A DNA stretch of 64,000 nucleotides, from assembly GCF_000382045.1 (NCBI RefSeq), contig NZ_KB907454.1:62001-126000 (forward strand), given 5' to 3'. Shown piece by piece: positions 37,620-45,900 of this stretch. Both the position numbers and the translations under genes were made by a program. A model generated the notes under the pieces. It saw only the letters and a list, made by a program, of their open reading frames with translations, was not told the origin of the DNA and did no database searches. Numbering within the stretch: position 1 is the stretch's first letter; each line of letters begins with the position of its first letter. This stretch comes from Variovorax atrisoli 110B. Its GTDB lineage: Bacteria > Pseudomonadota > Gammaproteobacteria > Burkholderiales > Burkholderiaceae_C.

Positions 37620-38723
37620 ATGTACAAAAACCTCGCGGGCCGCGCCGTTCTGGCGCTGGCAGCCGCCGGCTTTTTATCTCCCGTTTTTTCGCAGCAGCAG
37701 CAACAGGCCCAGGCGCCGCTGAAGATCGGCTTCGTCTACGTCACGCCCGTCACCGATGCGGGCTGGGTGCGCCAGCACGAGGAAGGCCGCAAGGCCGTCG
37801 ATGCGGCGCTGGGGGCGAAGGTCAGGACCACCTACGTCGAGAACGTGGCCGAGGGTGCCGATGCGGAGCGCGTGATCCGCGACCTCGCGCAGCAGGGCAA
37901 CACGCTCATCTTCACGCCGAGCTTCGGCTATATGGAGCCGACGATGAAGGTGGCGAAGGACTTCCCCGACGTGAAGTTCGAGTCGATCACCGGCTACAAG
38001 ACCGCGCCCAACGTGGCGACCGCCAATGCGCGCTACTACGAGGGCCGCTATCTCGCGGGCATCGCGGCCGGACGCATGACGAAGACCAACATCGCGGGCT
38101 ACGTCGCGGGCTTTCCGATTCCGGAAGTGCTGCAGGGCATCAACGCCTTCACGCTGGGCATGCGCTCGGTGAACCCATCGGCGCAGGTGCGCGTGGTGTG
38201 GCTCAACGAATGGTTCGATCCGCCGAAGGAGCGCGACGCCGCCATGGCGCTGTTCAACCAGAACGCCGACGTGATCGCCTTCCACACCGGCTCCACCGCC
38301 GTGATGGCGGCGGCGCAGGAGCGCGGCAAGCTGGCCATCGCGTACCACTCCGACATGCGCAAGATCGCACCCGATGCGCAGGTCGTGGCGGTCACGCACC
38401 AGTGGGGCGGCTACTACACTCAGCGCGCGAAGGCGGTGCTCAACGGCAGCTGGAAGAGCGGCAAGCTCTGGGGCGGTGTGAAGGAAGGAATGATCCGCGT
38501 CGGCGACTTCGGCACCAAGGTGCCCAAGGCCGTGCAGGACGAGGTGCTGGCGCGTCAGAAGGACATCGCCGCAGGCAGGCTGCAGCCCTTCCGCGCCGCG
38601 GCGGCCGATGTGCGCGACAACGAGGGGCACACCGTGATCGCCAAGGGCACCCAGCTGGGCGACGATCAGATCCTGACGATGAACTGGCTGGTGGAAGGCG
38701 TGCAGGGGCGCGTGGCGCGCTAG
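37620..38723 (+). CDS. BMP-family ABC transporter substrate-binding protein (orphan paralogue)
   Basis: A 367-residue periplasmic receptor. The Sec signal peptide ends about F-S-Q, followed by a Gln run; no lipobox Cys, unlike the paralogue at 7324. The PnrA/BMP domain shows I-G-F-V-Y-V-T-P-V-T-D-A-G-W, F-G-Y-M-E-P, G-Y-K-T and I-P-E-V-L-Q-G-I-N-A-F, all shared with the paralogue. It has no permease or ATPase nearby, so it may serve the transporter encoded at 3684-7274 with a different purine specificity. AGAGG precedes the ATG. Its stop overlaps the convergent nucleotidyltransferase pseudogene by 4 bp. Confidence 0.92.
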   Translation: MYKNLAGRAVLALAAAGFLSPVFSQQQQQAQAPLKIGFVYVTPVTDAGWVRQHEEGRKAVDAALGAKVRTTYVENVAEGADAERVIRDLAQQGNTLIFTPSFGYMEPTMKVAKDFPDVKFESITGYKTAPNVATANARYYEGRYLAGIAAGRMTKTNIAGYVAGFPIPEVLQGINAFTLGMRSVNPSAQVRVVWLNEWFDPPKERDAAMALFNQNADVIAFHTGSTAVMAAAQERGKLAIAYHSDMRKIAPDAQVVAVTHQWGGYYTQRAKAVLNGSWKSGKLWGGVKEGMIRVGDFGTKVPKAVQDEVLARQKDIAAGRLQPFRAAAADVRDNEGHTVIAKGTQLGDDQILTMNWLVEGVQGRVAR

Positions 38724-39447
38724 TCTGTCGGGCGGCTGGTGTGCGGAGCACGAGGAAGCAAGTCCTTGATGCGCTTGCGAAGCACAGTGGGTGTCGCGGG
38801 AGGTGTCATCTGCAGCACGGCCATGCAGCGGTCCAGGCGGCCCGGCCGCGCAAGCAGTGTCTCGGCGGCTCTTGTGAGATCGGCATCGATGCTGTTGCCG
38901 TAGGCGCGACTGGCCTTGATCGTGGCTTGGCGCAAGAGCGATGCGCCGGGTTTCATCATGGCCAGATCGATGACGTCGCGGCTGAAGACGCTGTCGTCGG
39001 CCCAGCGGTCCGAGTTGGCGAGCAGCTTGCTTGCCGCCATGTCGAGAGGGGTGAGTGTTGCGACATCCTCGATCCGGTCCTCCGGGCCTGGCAATTCAAG
39101 TTCGATACGTGCTTCCAGCACGATCTCGAACTTGATCTCGGTGTCGCCCACAAGAACCGACGATCGGATGCCGTAGTGATCGGCACGTAGTTCGGTCGAT
39201 TGCCGGATCTCGCGGCCTGGTCGCGCAAGTGCGCCGAGGCCTTGAGTTCCCGTCAGCAACTGTCGCAGGTGCCGATATCCATCGATGTCGGATACGAGGA
39301 GTCGATGTCCACGGATTCGCGGTACTCGCCATGGCGAAGTGCCATGGCGGTGCCTCCCCCGAACAGGCAATGGCTTTGAGCGAGCAGGTTCGCGTCGAGC
39401 GAGGCAAGCACGTGTGCGATGCGCTGGTGGTGGGGTCGTTCAAACAT
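38720..39447 (-). pseudogene. AbiEii/AbiGii-type nucleotidyltransferase toxin gene, frameshifted
   Basis: The N-terminus (39253-39447) reads H-C-L-F-G-G-G-T-A-M-A-L...E-S-V-D-I-D, the nucleotidyltransferase G-G-T/D-x-D core. The rest of the protein (V-S-D-I-D-G-Y-R-H-L-R-Q-L-L onward to 38720) continues in another frame. Adding a single base near 39300 restores D-I-D-F-L-V-S-D, so one base seems lost. The result is a broken gene, unless the loss is a sequencing error. The ATG at 39447 overlaps the upstream antitoxin-like gene by 8 bp, the usual toxin-antitoxin arrangement. Confidence 0.75.
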
Positions 39448-39922
39448 TCAGCGGCTTTCTGCCGAGCGTGCGTGCCAGGTCCTCCAGCAACTGACGCTCT
39501 CTCGCATCGAGGGAGGACGTGTCGACGTGGCGCCAGTTGCGCTCGTAGGTTCCCCAGGCCTCTTCAGGCGTGAGTTCGGTAGCCGGGGCCAATTGCCAGG
39601 CAAGCCGGCGCAATTGGGGGTAATCGGCAATCCGGATGCCTCCGGGCAGCGGGGCGAGGGCAGGTGGCTCCGTGGACGTCACCACGTCAACGTCGAGACC
39701 CAGGGCTCCCAGCGCATTCATGTAGGCGCCCATCGTGACCGACGGTTCTCCGCGCTCGATTCTGTGCAGTGTCATGCGGGACAGGCCCGCCGCCTCTGCG
39801 GCGGTGGTGGCGCTGACCTTCAAGGCCTTGCGACGCGTGTGGATGCGGTGGCCGAGGGCTGCGAGGCGTTGGCCTGTCGCGGGGGTTGTTGCTGGAGAGG
39901 GGGAGGGCATGGCGTATCTCAT
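39440..39922 (-). CDS. XRE-family helix-turn-helix protein, antitoxin-like
   Basis: 160 residues from ATG 39922 (ATG 39910 is an alternative). Residues about 20-75 form a Cro/C1-type helix-turn-helix (T-T-A-A-E-A-A-G-L-S-R-M-T-L-H-R-I-E-R-G-E-P-S-V-T). The C-terminal half is helical and likely contacts the toxin. It precedes and overlaps the nucleotidyltransferase gene by 8 bp. An AT-rich leader (ATATTAGACAATTT region) upstream looks like its promoter. Antitoxin and autorepressor roles are inferred from the pairing. Confidence 0.8.
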   Translation of the reverse strand: MRYAMPSPSPATTPATGQRLAALGHRIHTRRKALKVSATTAAEAAGLSRMTLHRIERGEPSVTMGAYMNALGALGLDVDVVTSTEPPALAPLPGGIRIADYPQLRRLAWQLAPATELTPEEAWGTYERNWRHVDTSSLDARERQLLEDLARTLGRKPLNV

Positions 39923-40022
39923 ATTAGACAATTTCAAGTATTTGTCCAGAATGAGAGACGCAGGTGCCGCAAGCATCGGCAGCTTGACCTGAGCCGGCAC
40001 CGTGTTCCATTCCTCCGTTTCT

Positions 40023-40904
40023 TCAGCCCAGCCGCTCCACCACGAAGTCCACGAAGGTCCGCAACTTGGCGCTCGGTCGCGCCTCCGGCAGCCGGACGAT
40101 TTGCACCTGCCGCGTGGGCAGTTCCCAGTCGGGCAGCAGCTGCATCACCTGACCCGATGCGAGGGCGGGGCCCAGCAGCGCATCGGCCTGCACGATCACG
40201 CCCACGCCGGCCATGGCCGCGGCCAGCAGCGCCTGGCCGTTGTTGGTGGTGAGCGGCCCGCGCACCGGCACGTGCACCGTCTCGCCGTTGCGGGTGAAAC
40301 GCCATGAATGGTTCGGCCCCCAGGCAGCGAATCCCAGCAGCGGGAAGGCTTCCAGCTCCGAAGGGTGCTTCGGCTGCCCGTGGCGCGCGACCCATGCCGG
40401 GCTGGCCACCGCGTACATGCGCGCCAGGGCAAGCGGTCTGGCGATGAGCCGCTCGTCGATGGCCGCGCCCGAGCGGATGCCGCAGTCGAAGCCTTCCTCG
40501 GCGAGGTCGACCACGCGGTCGTTGAGGCTCAGCTCCACCTTCACCTGCGGATAGGCGGCGATGTACTCGCCGATGACCGGCGTGAGGCGGTGCGCGCCGT
40601 AGGCCACGGGCGCGGTGACGCGCAGCACGCCCTGCGGCATGGCGCGCAGCGACTCGGCCACGCCGTCGGCCGTGTGCACGCTGGCCAGGACGTCGCGGCA
40701 GCGCTCCAGATATGCGGCGCCGATCTCGGTGAGCGAATGGCGGCGCGTGGTGCGCTCGAGCAGGCGGGCGCCCAGCTGCTCCTCGAGCGCGCGGATGTGC
40801 TTGCCGACCATCACGGCCGAAAGATCGAGCGCCTCGGCCGCGGCGGCGAAGCTGCCCGCGTCCACCGTTGCGACGAAGACTTCCATGGCGCGCAGCTTGT
40901 CCAT
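40023..40904 (-). CDS. LysR-family transcriptional regulator
   Basis: 293 residues from the ATG at 40904, which follows AGGAG at good spacing. The helix-turn-helix (F-V-A-T-V-D-A-G-S-F-A-A-A-A-E-A-L-D-L-S-A-V-M-V-G-K-H-I) and effector domain (V-L-R-V-T-A-P-V-A-Y-G) are of the CrgA/DmlR branch. It is divergent from the SDR gene at 41008 with a 103-bp spacer, so control of the SDR and the following gene is likely. Confidence 0.93.
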   Translation of the reverse strand: MDKLRAMEVFVATVDAGSFAAAAEALDLSAVMVGKHIRALEEQLGARLLERTTRRHSLTEIGAAYLERCRDVLASVHTADGVAESLRAMPQGVLRVTAPVAYGAHRLTPVIGEYIAAYPQVKVELSLNDRVVDLAEEGFDCGIRSGAAIDERLIARPLALARMYAVASPAWVARHGQPKHPSELEAFPLLGFAAWGPNHSWRFTRNGETVHVPVRGPLTTNNGQALLAAAMAGVGVIVQADALLGPALASGQVMQLLPDWELPTRQVQIVRLPEARPSAKLRTFVDFVVERLG

Positions 40905-41007
40905 ATTGCGAACTCCTGATTCCGAATGAGCGAACCACAAGGCAATTTATCAAATAGATGGTTCGCAAAACAATTGCCGCTTGTTCGATTCACTTTGCGA
41001 GGTTTCC

Positions 41008-41613
41008 ATGAAGGTTCTTGTTGTGGGCGCGACGGGCGCGATTGGCAGCGCGGTGACGCAGGCGCTGGCCGGGCGTGGCCACGAGGTGGTCCGCGCGGGC
41101 CGCACGCGCGGCGATCACCAGGTCGACATCACCAGCGACGCCAGCGTCGAGGCGCTGTTTGCGGCCCTCGGCCGTGTCGATGCGATCGTCTCGACGGCGG
41201 GCGGGCTCTTCTTCGGGCCGCTGGCGGAGATGACGCCGGCCAACTTCAATGTCGGCCTGCAGGACAAGCTCCTGGGACAGGTGCGGCTCGCGCTGCTGGG
41301 CCAGCATGTGCTGCGCGACGGCGGCTCGATCACGCTGACCACGGGCGTCGCGGCCGACGATCCGGTTCGCGGCGGAGGCAATGCGGCTGCCGTCAATGCG
41401 GGCGTCGAGGGTTTCGTGAAGGGCGCGGCGATCGAGCTGGCGCGCGGGCTGCGCATCAACGCGGTGAGCCCGACGCTGCTGACCGAATCGGAGGAGGCGT
41501 ACGGCGCGCTTTTTCCGGGCGTCGAGACTGTGCCGGCCGCGCGCGTGGCGCTGGCCTATGTGCGCAGCGTCGAAGGTCCGCTGACGGGGCGCGTCTTTCG
41601 CGTGTGGCAATGA
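41008..41613 (+). CDS. short-chain dehydrogenase family protein (short, atypical active site)
   Basis: A 201-residue NAD(P)-binding protein. V-V-G-A-T-G-A-I-G-S-A-V (5-16) is the cofactor motif, and S-T-A-G-G lies in the core. The usual Y-x3-K is not evident: the aligned stretch reads N-A-A-A-V-N-A-G-V-E-G-F-V-K, as in a short SDR subgroup lacking the Tyr. ATG 41008 follows GCGAGG. The stop overlaps the next gene's start (ATGA). Divergent LysR gene probably regulates it. Confidence 0.85.
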   Translation: MKVLVVGATGAIGSAVTQALAGRGHEVVRAGRTRGDHQVDITSDASVEALFAALGRVDAIVSTAGGLFFGPLAEMTPANFNVGLQDKLLGQVRLALLGQHVLRDGGSITLTTGVAADDPVRGGGNAAAVNAGVEGFVKGAAIELARGLRINAVSPTLLTESEEAYGALFPGVETVPAARVALAYVRSVEGPLTGRVFRVWQ

Positions 41614-42593
41614 AGAGCGGGTATCCACGGCTTGCGGGCGCGCTGCTGGCGCTCGCGACGGCGGCGGCCGTCGCAGCCCCTCCAATAGTGCAGGCGCTGC
41701 CCGAGGACTGGTATCCGGAGAGCGTGGCCATCGGACCCGACGGTGCGTTTTACGTCGGCAGCTGGCGGCAGGGCGCCGTCGCGCGGCTGAAGCCGGGCTC
41801 GGCGCCGAAGGCCGAGGTGCTGGTCAAGCCCGGCACCAACGGGCTCGCGAACGGCCAGGGCGTGCTGGTCGACGCGAAGCGCGGGGCCCTGTGGATCTGC
41901 TCCGGCAACATCGGCTTCACCACCGTGCCATCGACGCCGAGCGCGCTCAAGCGCTATGACCTGGCCACCGGCGCGCCGCGCGCGAGCTACGCGATGCCCG
42001 ACGGCGGCTATTGCAACGACCTCGCGCAGGACGCGCGAGGCAATCTCTACGTGACCGACTCCCATCACCCGCGCGTGCTGAAGCTCGCCCCAGGTGCCGC
42101 CTCGCTCGCGACATGGAAGGAGAATCCCGCGCTGGCCGGCGCGGGTCCCTACAAGGGCCTGAACGGCATCGCCATCGACGGCGGGCGCGATGTCTACGTG
42201 AGCCTCGTGGCGGCGGCGCCCTACGTGCTGCGGATCGGCCTCGGCGCGGACGGCAAGGCCGGCGAGGTCACGCGCGTCGAGGCGCCGCGCGAGTTGAAGA
42301 ACGTGGACGCGATCCGCGCGTGGAAGCCCGGGCGGCTCGTGCTGTTCGAGAGCAATGCCTTCGGCGAGGGCCCCTACGGCGGGCAGATCACCGTGGCGCG
42401 CGTCGAAGGCGCGAAGCTCGGCCTGCGGACGGTGGTTTCGGGGCTCAACGACCCGTCCTCCGGCGCGGTGTGGGGCGACCGCGTCTACTTCATCGAGTCG
42501 AAGTATTCGCTGCTCACCAAGCGCAAGGAGGGCGACGGGCCGGTGCCGACCGGCGTGCCCTTCGACATCCAGTCGCGCGCGCTGCCGCGGTAG
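41610..42593 (+). CDS. secreted SMP-30/NHL-type beta-propeller protein
   Basis: 327 residues with a Sec signal peptide of about 22 residues (A-L-L-A-L-A-T-A-A-A-V-A-A). The mature protein repeats I/V-x-x-D-G-A-F-Y-V-G-S / D-A-R-G-N-L-Y-V-T-D-S / G-R-D-V-Y-V-S blades, the pattern of gluconolactonase/SMP-30 and NHL propellers. No catalytic assignment is possible. It starts within the SDR stop, so the two are co-translated under the divergent LysR regulator. Confidence 0.75.
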   Translation: MKSGYPRLAGALLALATAAAVAAPPIVQALPEDWYPESVAIGPDGAFYVGSWRQGAVARLKPGSAPKAEVLVKPGTNGLANGQGVLVDAKRGALWICSGNIGFTTVPSTPSALKRYDLATGAPRASYAMPDGGYCNDLAQDARGNLYVTDSHHPRVLKLAPGAASLATWKENPALAGAGPYKGLNGIAIDGGRDVYVSLVAAAPYVLRIGLGADGKAGEVTRVEAPRELKNVDAIRAWKPGRLVLFESNAFGEGPYGGQITVARVEGAKLGLRTVVSGLNDPSSGAVWGDRVYFIESKYSLLTKRKEGDGPVPTGVPFDIQSRALPR

Positions 42594-42686
42594 GTGCTGC
42601 ACCGCGGCGAGTGCCCTGCCCATATAGCACTCATATGCGCATGGAAATTGCGGTGGGGCGGGGGTGGATTACCCTCCGCACCCACG

Positions 42687-43973
42687 ATGAAAAAAGCCTA
42701 CCGCGCCTCCCTCCTGCGATTCGACGCCTCCGGCAAGCCCGTTTTCGACGAGGACGGCCTGCTGGTCGTCGCCCCCGATGCCACCGGTCGCCAGCGCGTG
42801 CTCGATGCCGGCAGCCATGCCGACGTCGCGGCCCGCCATCCCGGCGCACACACGACCCACCTGCCGGGGCGCATCCTCGCTCCGGGCTTCGTGGACATGC
42901 ACATCCACTATCCGCAGACCGACATCATCGGCTCGCCGGCGCCGGGCCTGCTGCCCTGGCTCGAGAACTACACCTTTCCTGCGGAGAGCAAGTTCGCCGA
43001 TCCTGCGCATTCGAACGAAGTGGCGCAGTTCTTCCTCGACGAACTGCTGCGCAACGGCGTGACCACCTCGCTGACCTTCGCGACCTCGCACGTGGCCTCG
43101 GTCGACGCGCTCTTCGAAGGCGCGCAGCGCCGCGGCATGCGTCTGATCACCGGCAAGGTGCTGCAGGACCGCCACTCGCCCGACGGCGTGCGCGACGAGA
43201 CCGAGCAGAGCCTCGTCGACACCGAGGCGCTGATCCGCAAGTGGCACAAGGTCGATCGGCTGGGCTACGCCATCACGCCGCGCTTCGCGCCCGCGAGCAC
43301 CGACGCCCAGATGCGCGGCGCGGGCGAGCTGGCTGCGAAGTACGCCGACACCTGGATCCAGTCGCACGTGGCCGAGAACCGCGACGAGGTGAACTGGGTG
43401 CGCGAGCTGTACCCCAAGGCGCGCTCCTACCTCGACGTGTATGCAGGCTTCGGCCTGATGCGCGAGCGTGCCGTGTACGCCCACTGCATCTACCTCGACG
43501 AGGCCGACCGCGCCCTGCTGCACGAGACCAGGACGGCCGCGGCCGTGAGCCCGACCAGCAACCTGTTCCTGGGCAGCGGCTTCTTCGACTTCGGCGCGGC
43601 CGACCGCGTCGGCTACCCCTACGGCCTGGCCAGCGACGTGGGCGGCGGCACCAGCTTCAGCCCGTTCCACACCATGATGGCCGCCTACTACGTCGGCCGG
43701 GAGGGCCAGACCAAGGCCGGCCTGAGCATCGCGCCATCGGAACTCTGGTGGCGCCACACCGGCGGCGCCGCGCGCGCCCTGGGGCTCGACGGCGTGGTCG
43801 GCAACCTGCAGCCCGGCTGCGAGGCCGACTTCCTGGTGCTGAACCCGGCGGCCACACCGCTCCTGGCACGCAAGACGAAGCAGGCGAACTCGCTGGAGGA
43901 AATGCTCTTCGCGATGATCGTGCTGGGCGACGACCGGCTGGTCGAGCGCACGGTGATCTCGCAGGCCGGCTGA
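42687..43973 (+). CDS. guaD: guanine deaminase
   Basis: A 428-residue zinc amidohydrolase converting guanine to xanthine. The metal motif P-G-F-V-D-M-H72-I-H74 with Y-P-Q, then the N-Y-T-F-P-A-E segment, Q-S-H-V-A-E-N, Y-A-H-C-I-Y-L and D-V-G-G-G-T-S-F-S are the diagnostic GuaD series. ATG 42687 begins the conserved K-K-A-Y-R-A-S-L strand; a longer open frame upstream is unlikely to be translated. The product feeds the xanthine dehydrogenase whose gene ends at 987. A dispersed repeat follows before dcd. Confidence 0.93.
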   Translation: MKKAYRASLLRFDASGKPVFDEDGLLVVAPDATGRQRVLDAGSHADVAARHPGAHTTHLPGRILAPGFVDMHIHYPQTDIIGSPAPGLLPWLENYTFPAESKFADPAHSNEVAQFFLDELLRNGVTTSLTFATSHVASVDALFEGAQRRGMRLITGKVLQDRHSPDGVRDETEQSLVDTEALIRKWHKVDRLGYAITPRFAPASTDAQMRGAGELAAKYADTWIQSHVAENRDEVNWVRELYPKARSYLDVYAGFGLMRERAVYAHCIYLDEADRALLHETRTAAAVSPTSNLFLGSGFFDFGAADRVGYPYGLASDVGGGTSFSPFHTMMAAYYVGREGQTKAGLSIAPSELWWRHTGGAARALGLDGVVGNLQPGCEADFLVLNPAATPLLARKTKQANSLEEMLFAMIVLGDDRLVERTVISQAG

Positions 43974-44040
43974 GCCTGCAGAGGGCGAATCCGCCCATGC
44001 CACAATCGCCGACCCAGCGGGCGCGGCGACACCTTTCCAG

Positions 44041-44127
44041 GAACACCGCGCAACCGGCTTTGCCGGGCCGCTGGTGTTGCCCCTCGAGGGGTTGGCGTAG
44101 CGACACGAAGTGCGCGAAGACTGGGGT
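44041..44127 (+). repeat. dispersed intergenic repeat, copy 4
   Basis: GAACACCGCGCAACCGGCTT through GAAGACTGGGG. It lies 67 bases after guaD and ends 8 bases before the dcd ATG. This is the only copy whose GGGG end faces a start codon, so it overlaps the dcd 5' leader. Confidence 0.8.
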
Positions 44128-44135
44128 GTTTTTCA

Positions 44136-44702
44136 ATGTCTATCAAGAGCGACAAATGGATCCGGCGCATGGCCGAGCAGCACGGCATGATCGAGCCTTT
44201 CGAGCCCGGCCAGGTGCGCGAGGCCTCCGGCCACAAGATCATCAGCTACGGCACCTCGAGCTACGGCTACGACATCCGGTGCGCGCCTGAATTCAAGGTC
44301 TTCACCAACATCCACAGCACGGTGGTCGACCCGAAGAACTTCGACGAGAAGAGCTTCGTCGACATGCACGGCGACTACTGCATCATCCCGCCCAACAGCT
44401 TCGCGCTGGCGCGCACCGTCGAGTACTTCCGCATCCCGCGCAACGTGCTGACCATCTGCCTGGGCAAGAGCACCTACGCGCGCTGCGGCATCATCGTCAA
44501 CGTGACCCCCTTCGAGCCCGAATGGGAAGGCTACGTGACGCTCGAATTCAGCAACACCACGCCGCTGCCCGCCAAGATCTACGCGGGCGAGGGCTGTGCG
44601 CAGGTGCTGTTCTTCGAGAGCGACGAGGTCTGCGAGACCAGCTACAAGGACCGCGGCGGCAAGTACCAGGGCCAGCGCGGCGTCACGCTGCCGAAGACCT
44701 GA
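44136..44702 (+). CDS. dcd: dCTP deaminase
   Basis: 188 residues, the standard bacterial length. It converts dCTP to dUTP for thymidylate synthesis. S-S-Y-G-Y-D-I-R-C and G-K-S-T-Y-A-R-C-G are nucleotide-site motifs, and P-F-E-P-E-W-E-G with the catalytic Glu is intact. The C-terminal K-Y-Q-G-Q-R-G-V loop closes over the triphosphate. It is flanked on both sides by copies of the dispersed repeat. Confidence 0.96.
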   Translation: MSIKSDKWIRRMAEQHGMIEPFEPGQVREASGHKIISYGTSSYGYDIRCAPEFKVFTNIHSTVVDPKNFDEKSFVDMHGDYCIIPPNSFALARTVEYFRIPRNVLTICLGKSTYARCGIIVNVTPFEPEWEGYVTLEFSNTTPLPAKIYAGEGCAQVLFFESDEVCETSYKDRGGKYQGQRGVTLPKT

Positions 44703-44705
44703 GCG

Positions 44706-44794
44706 CTCCCAGGCTGCGCGCACTTCCTGTCGCTGCGCCGACTCCCGCCAGGGGGCGGCGCCTGCGGCCCGGCAAAGCAGGTTCCGGGGCATCC
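44706..44794 (-). repeat. dispersed intergenic repeat, copy 5
   Basis: CTCCCAGGCTGCGCGCA begins directly after the dcd stop; the element ends around GCAGGTTCCGGGGCATCC. With copy 4 it brackets dcd in inverted orientation. Confidence 0.75.
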
Positions 44795-44887
44795 TTGGCA
44801 TACCCGCTTACAGACGCGGTCATCTTCCGAAGTACGATCCCGTGACCGCCGGCAACTCCTCCTCCAACGGCCGGCAAGGAGAGCGCG

Positions 44888-45769
44888 ATGAGATGGGAAG
44901 GCAACGAACAATCTGACAACGTCGAGGACCGCCGCGGTGAAGGCGGCGGAGGCGGTGGCGGCTTCATCGGAGGCCGCGGCATCGGCATCGGGACCATCGC
45001 GGTCGCGCTGATCGCCGGCTGGGTCTTCGGCATCAACCCCCTCACCGTGCTGAGCCTGCTCAGCGGAGGCGGTGGCCCGGCCCAGGTTCAACAGCAGCAG
45101 GGGCCGGCTCCCAGGCCGCCTTCGAACGACCGCGAAGCGGCCTTCGTCTCCACCGTGCTCAAGAACACCGAAGTGGTCTGGACGGACATCTTCCGCCAGA
45201 ACGGCGGCACCTACCATCCGCCGCGGCTCGTGCTGTTCCGCAACGCGACGCCCACCGCCTGCGGCACCGGCCAGTCGGCCATGGGGCCGTTCTACTGCCC
45301 GGGCGACCAGAAGGTCTACATCGACCTCGGCTTCTACGACACGCTCAAGAATCAGCTCGGTGCGCCGGGCGAGTTCGCGCAGGCCTACGTCATCGCGCAC
45401 GAGGTCGGCCACCATGTGCAGGACGAGCTCGGCATCACCGCCAAGGTCGACGGCATGCGCAACCGCCTGAGCCAGACGCAGAACAACGCGATGAGCGTGC
45501 GCGTCGAGCTGCAGGCCGACTGCTTCGCGGGCGTGTGGGCCCACCATTCGCAGGAATCGAAGAAGTGGCTGGACCCGGGCGACATCGAGGCGGCCATGAA
45601 TGCCGCGCAGAAGATCGGCGACGACGCATTGCAGCGTTCCGCAGGCCGCGCGGTGGTGCCCGACAGCTTCACCCACGGCTCCAGCGCCCAGCGCCAGCGC
45701 TGGTTCGGCACGGGCTACCAGAGCGGCGACATCAAGGCCTGCGATACCTTCAACGCGCGCAGCCTTTGA
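44888..45769 (+). CDS. ypfJ: neutral zinc metallopeptidase, YpfJ family
   Basis: A 293-residue membrane-anchored protease. The Gly-rich cytoplasmic N-terminus leads to one transmembrane helix (about residues 36-60, I-A-V-A-L-I-A-G-W-V-F-G). The H-E-V-G-H zincin motif (171-175) lies in A-H-E-V-G-H-H-V-Q-D-E-L-G, and the Glu/Asp helper is in V-E-L-Q-A-D-C-F-A-G-V-W. ATG 44888 follows GGAGAG. Physiological substrates of the family are not established. A 131-bp spacer with two hairpins leads to the helicase. Confidence 0.93.
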   Translation: MRWEGNEQSDNVEDRRGEGGGGGGGFIGGRGIGIGTIAVALIAGWVFGINPLTVLSLLSGGGGPAQVQQQQGPAPRPPSNDREAAFVSTVLKNTEVVWTDIFRQNGGTYHPPRLVLFRNATPTACGTGQSAMGPFYCPGDQKVYIDLGFYDTLKNQLGAPGEFAQAYVIAHEVGHHVQDELGITAKVDGMRNRLSQTQNNAMSVRVELQADCFAGVWAHHSQESKKWLDPGDIEAAMNAAQKIGDDALQRSAGRAVVPDSFTHGSSAQRQRWFGTGYQSGDIKACDTFNARSL

Positions 45770-45806
45770 GCTGCGTCGGCCGGGAGCGCCCGTAAAGACT
45801 GGACCG

Positions 45807-45829
45807 ATTGCTATCGAATAAATAGCAAT
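45807..45829. repeat. AT-rich palindrome between ypfJ and rhlE
   Basis: ATTGCTAT, loop CGAATAA, ATAGCAAT is a perfect 8-bp inverted repeat, unusual in this GC-rich setting. It may be a protein-binding site or a small dispersed palindrome of this bacterial group. No T-run is present. Confidence 0.4.
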
Positions 45830-45860
45830 ACAAGCGGCGCGGGCGTTGTCATCGCGCGGT

Positions 45861-45883
45861 CACTGCCGTTTTTTGCGGCAGTG
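45861..45883 (+). promoter_or_regulatory. hairpin directly upstream of the helicase gene
   Basis: CACTGCCG, loop TTTTTTG, CGGCAGTG is a perfect 8-bp stem ending 17 bases before the helicase ATG. With a GACAAT -10-like hexamer right after it, it may overlap the promoter or form a 5'-UTR structure. Terminator use is less likely because the T-run is in the loop. Confidence 0.35.
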
Positions 45884-45900
45884 CGACAATAGAGGGCTCA

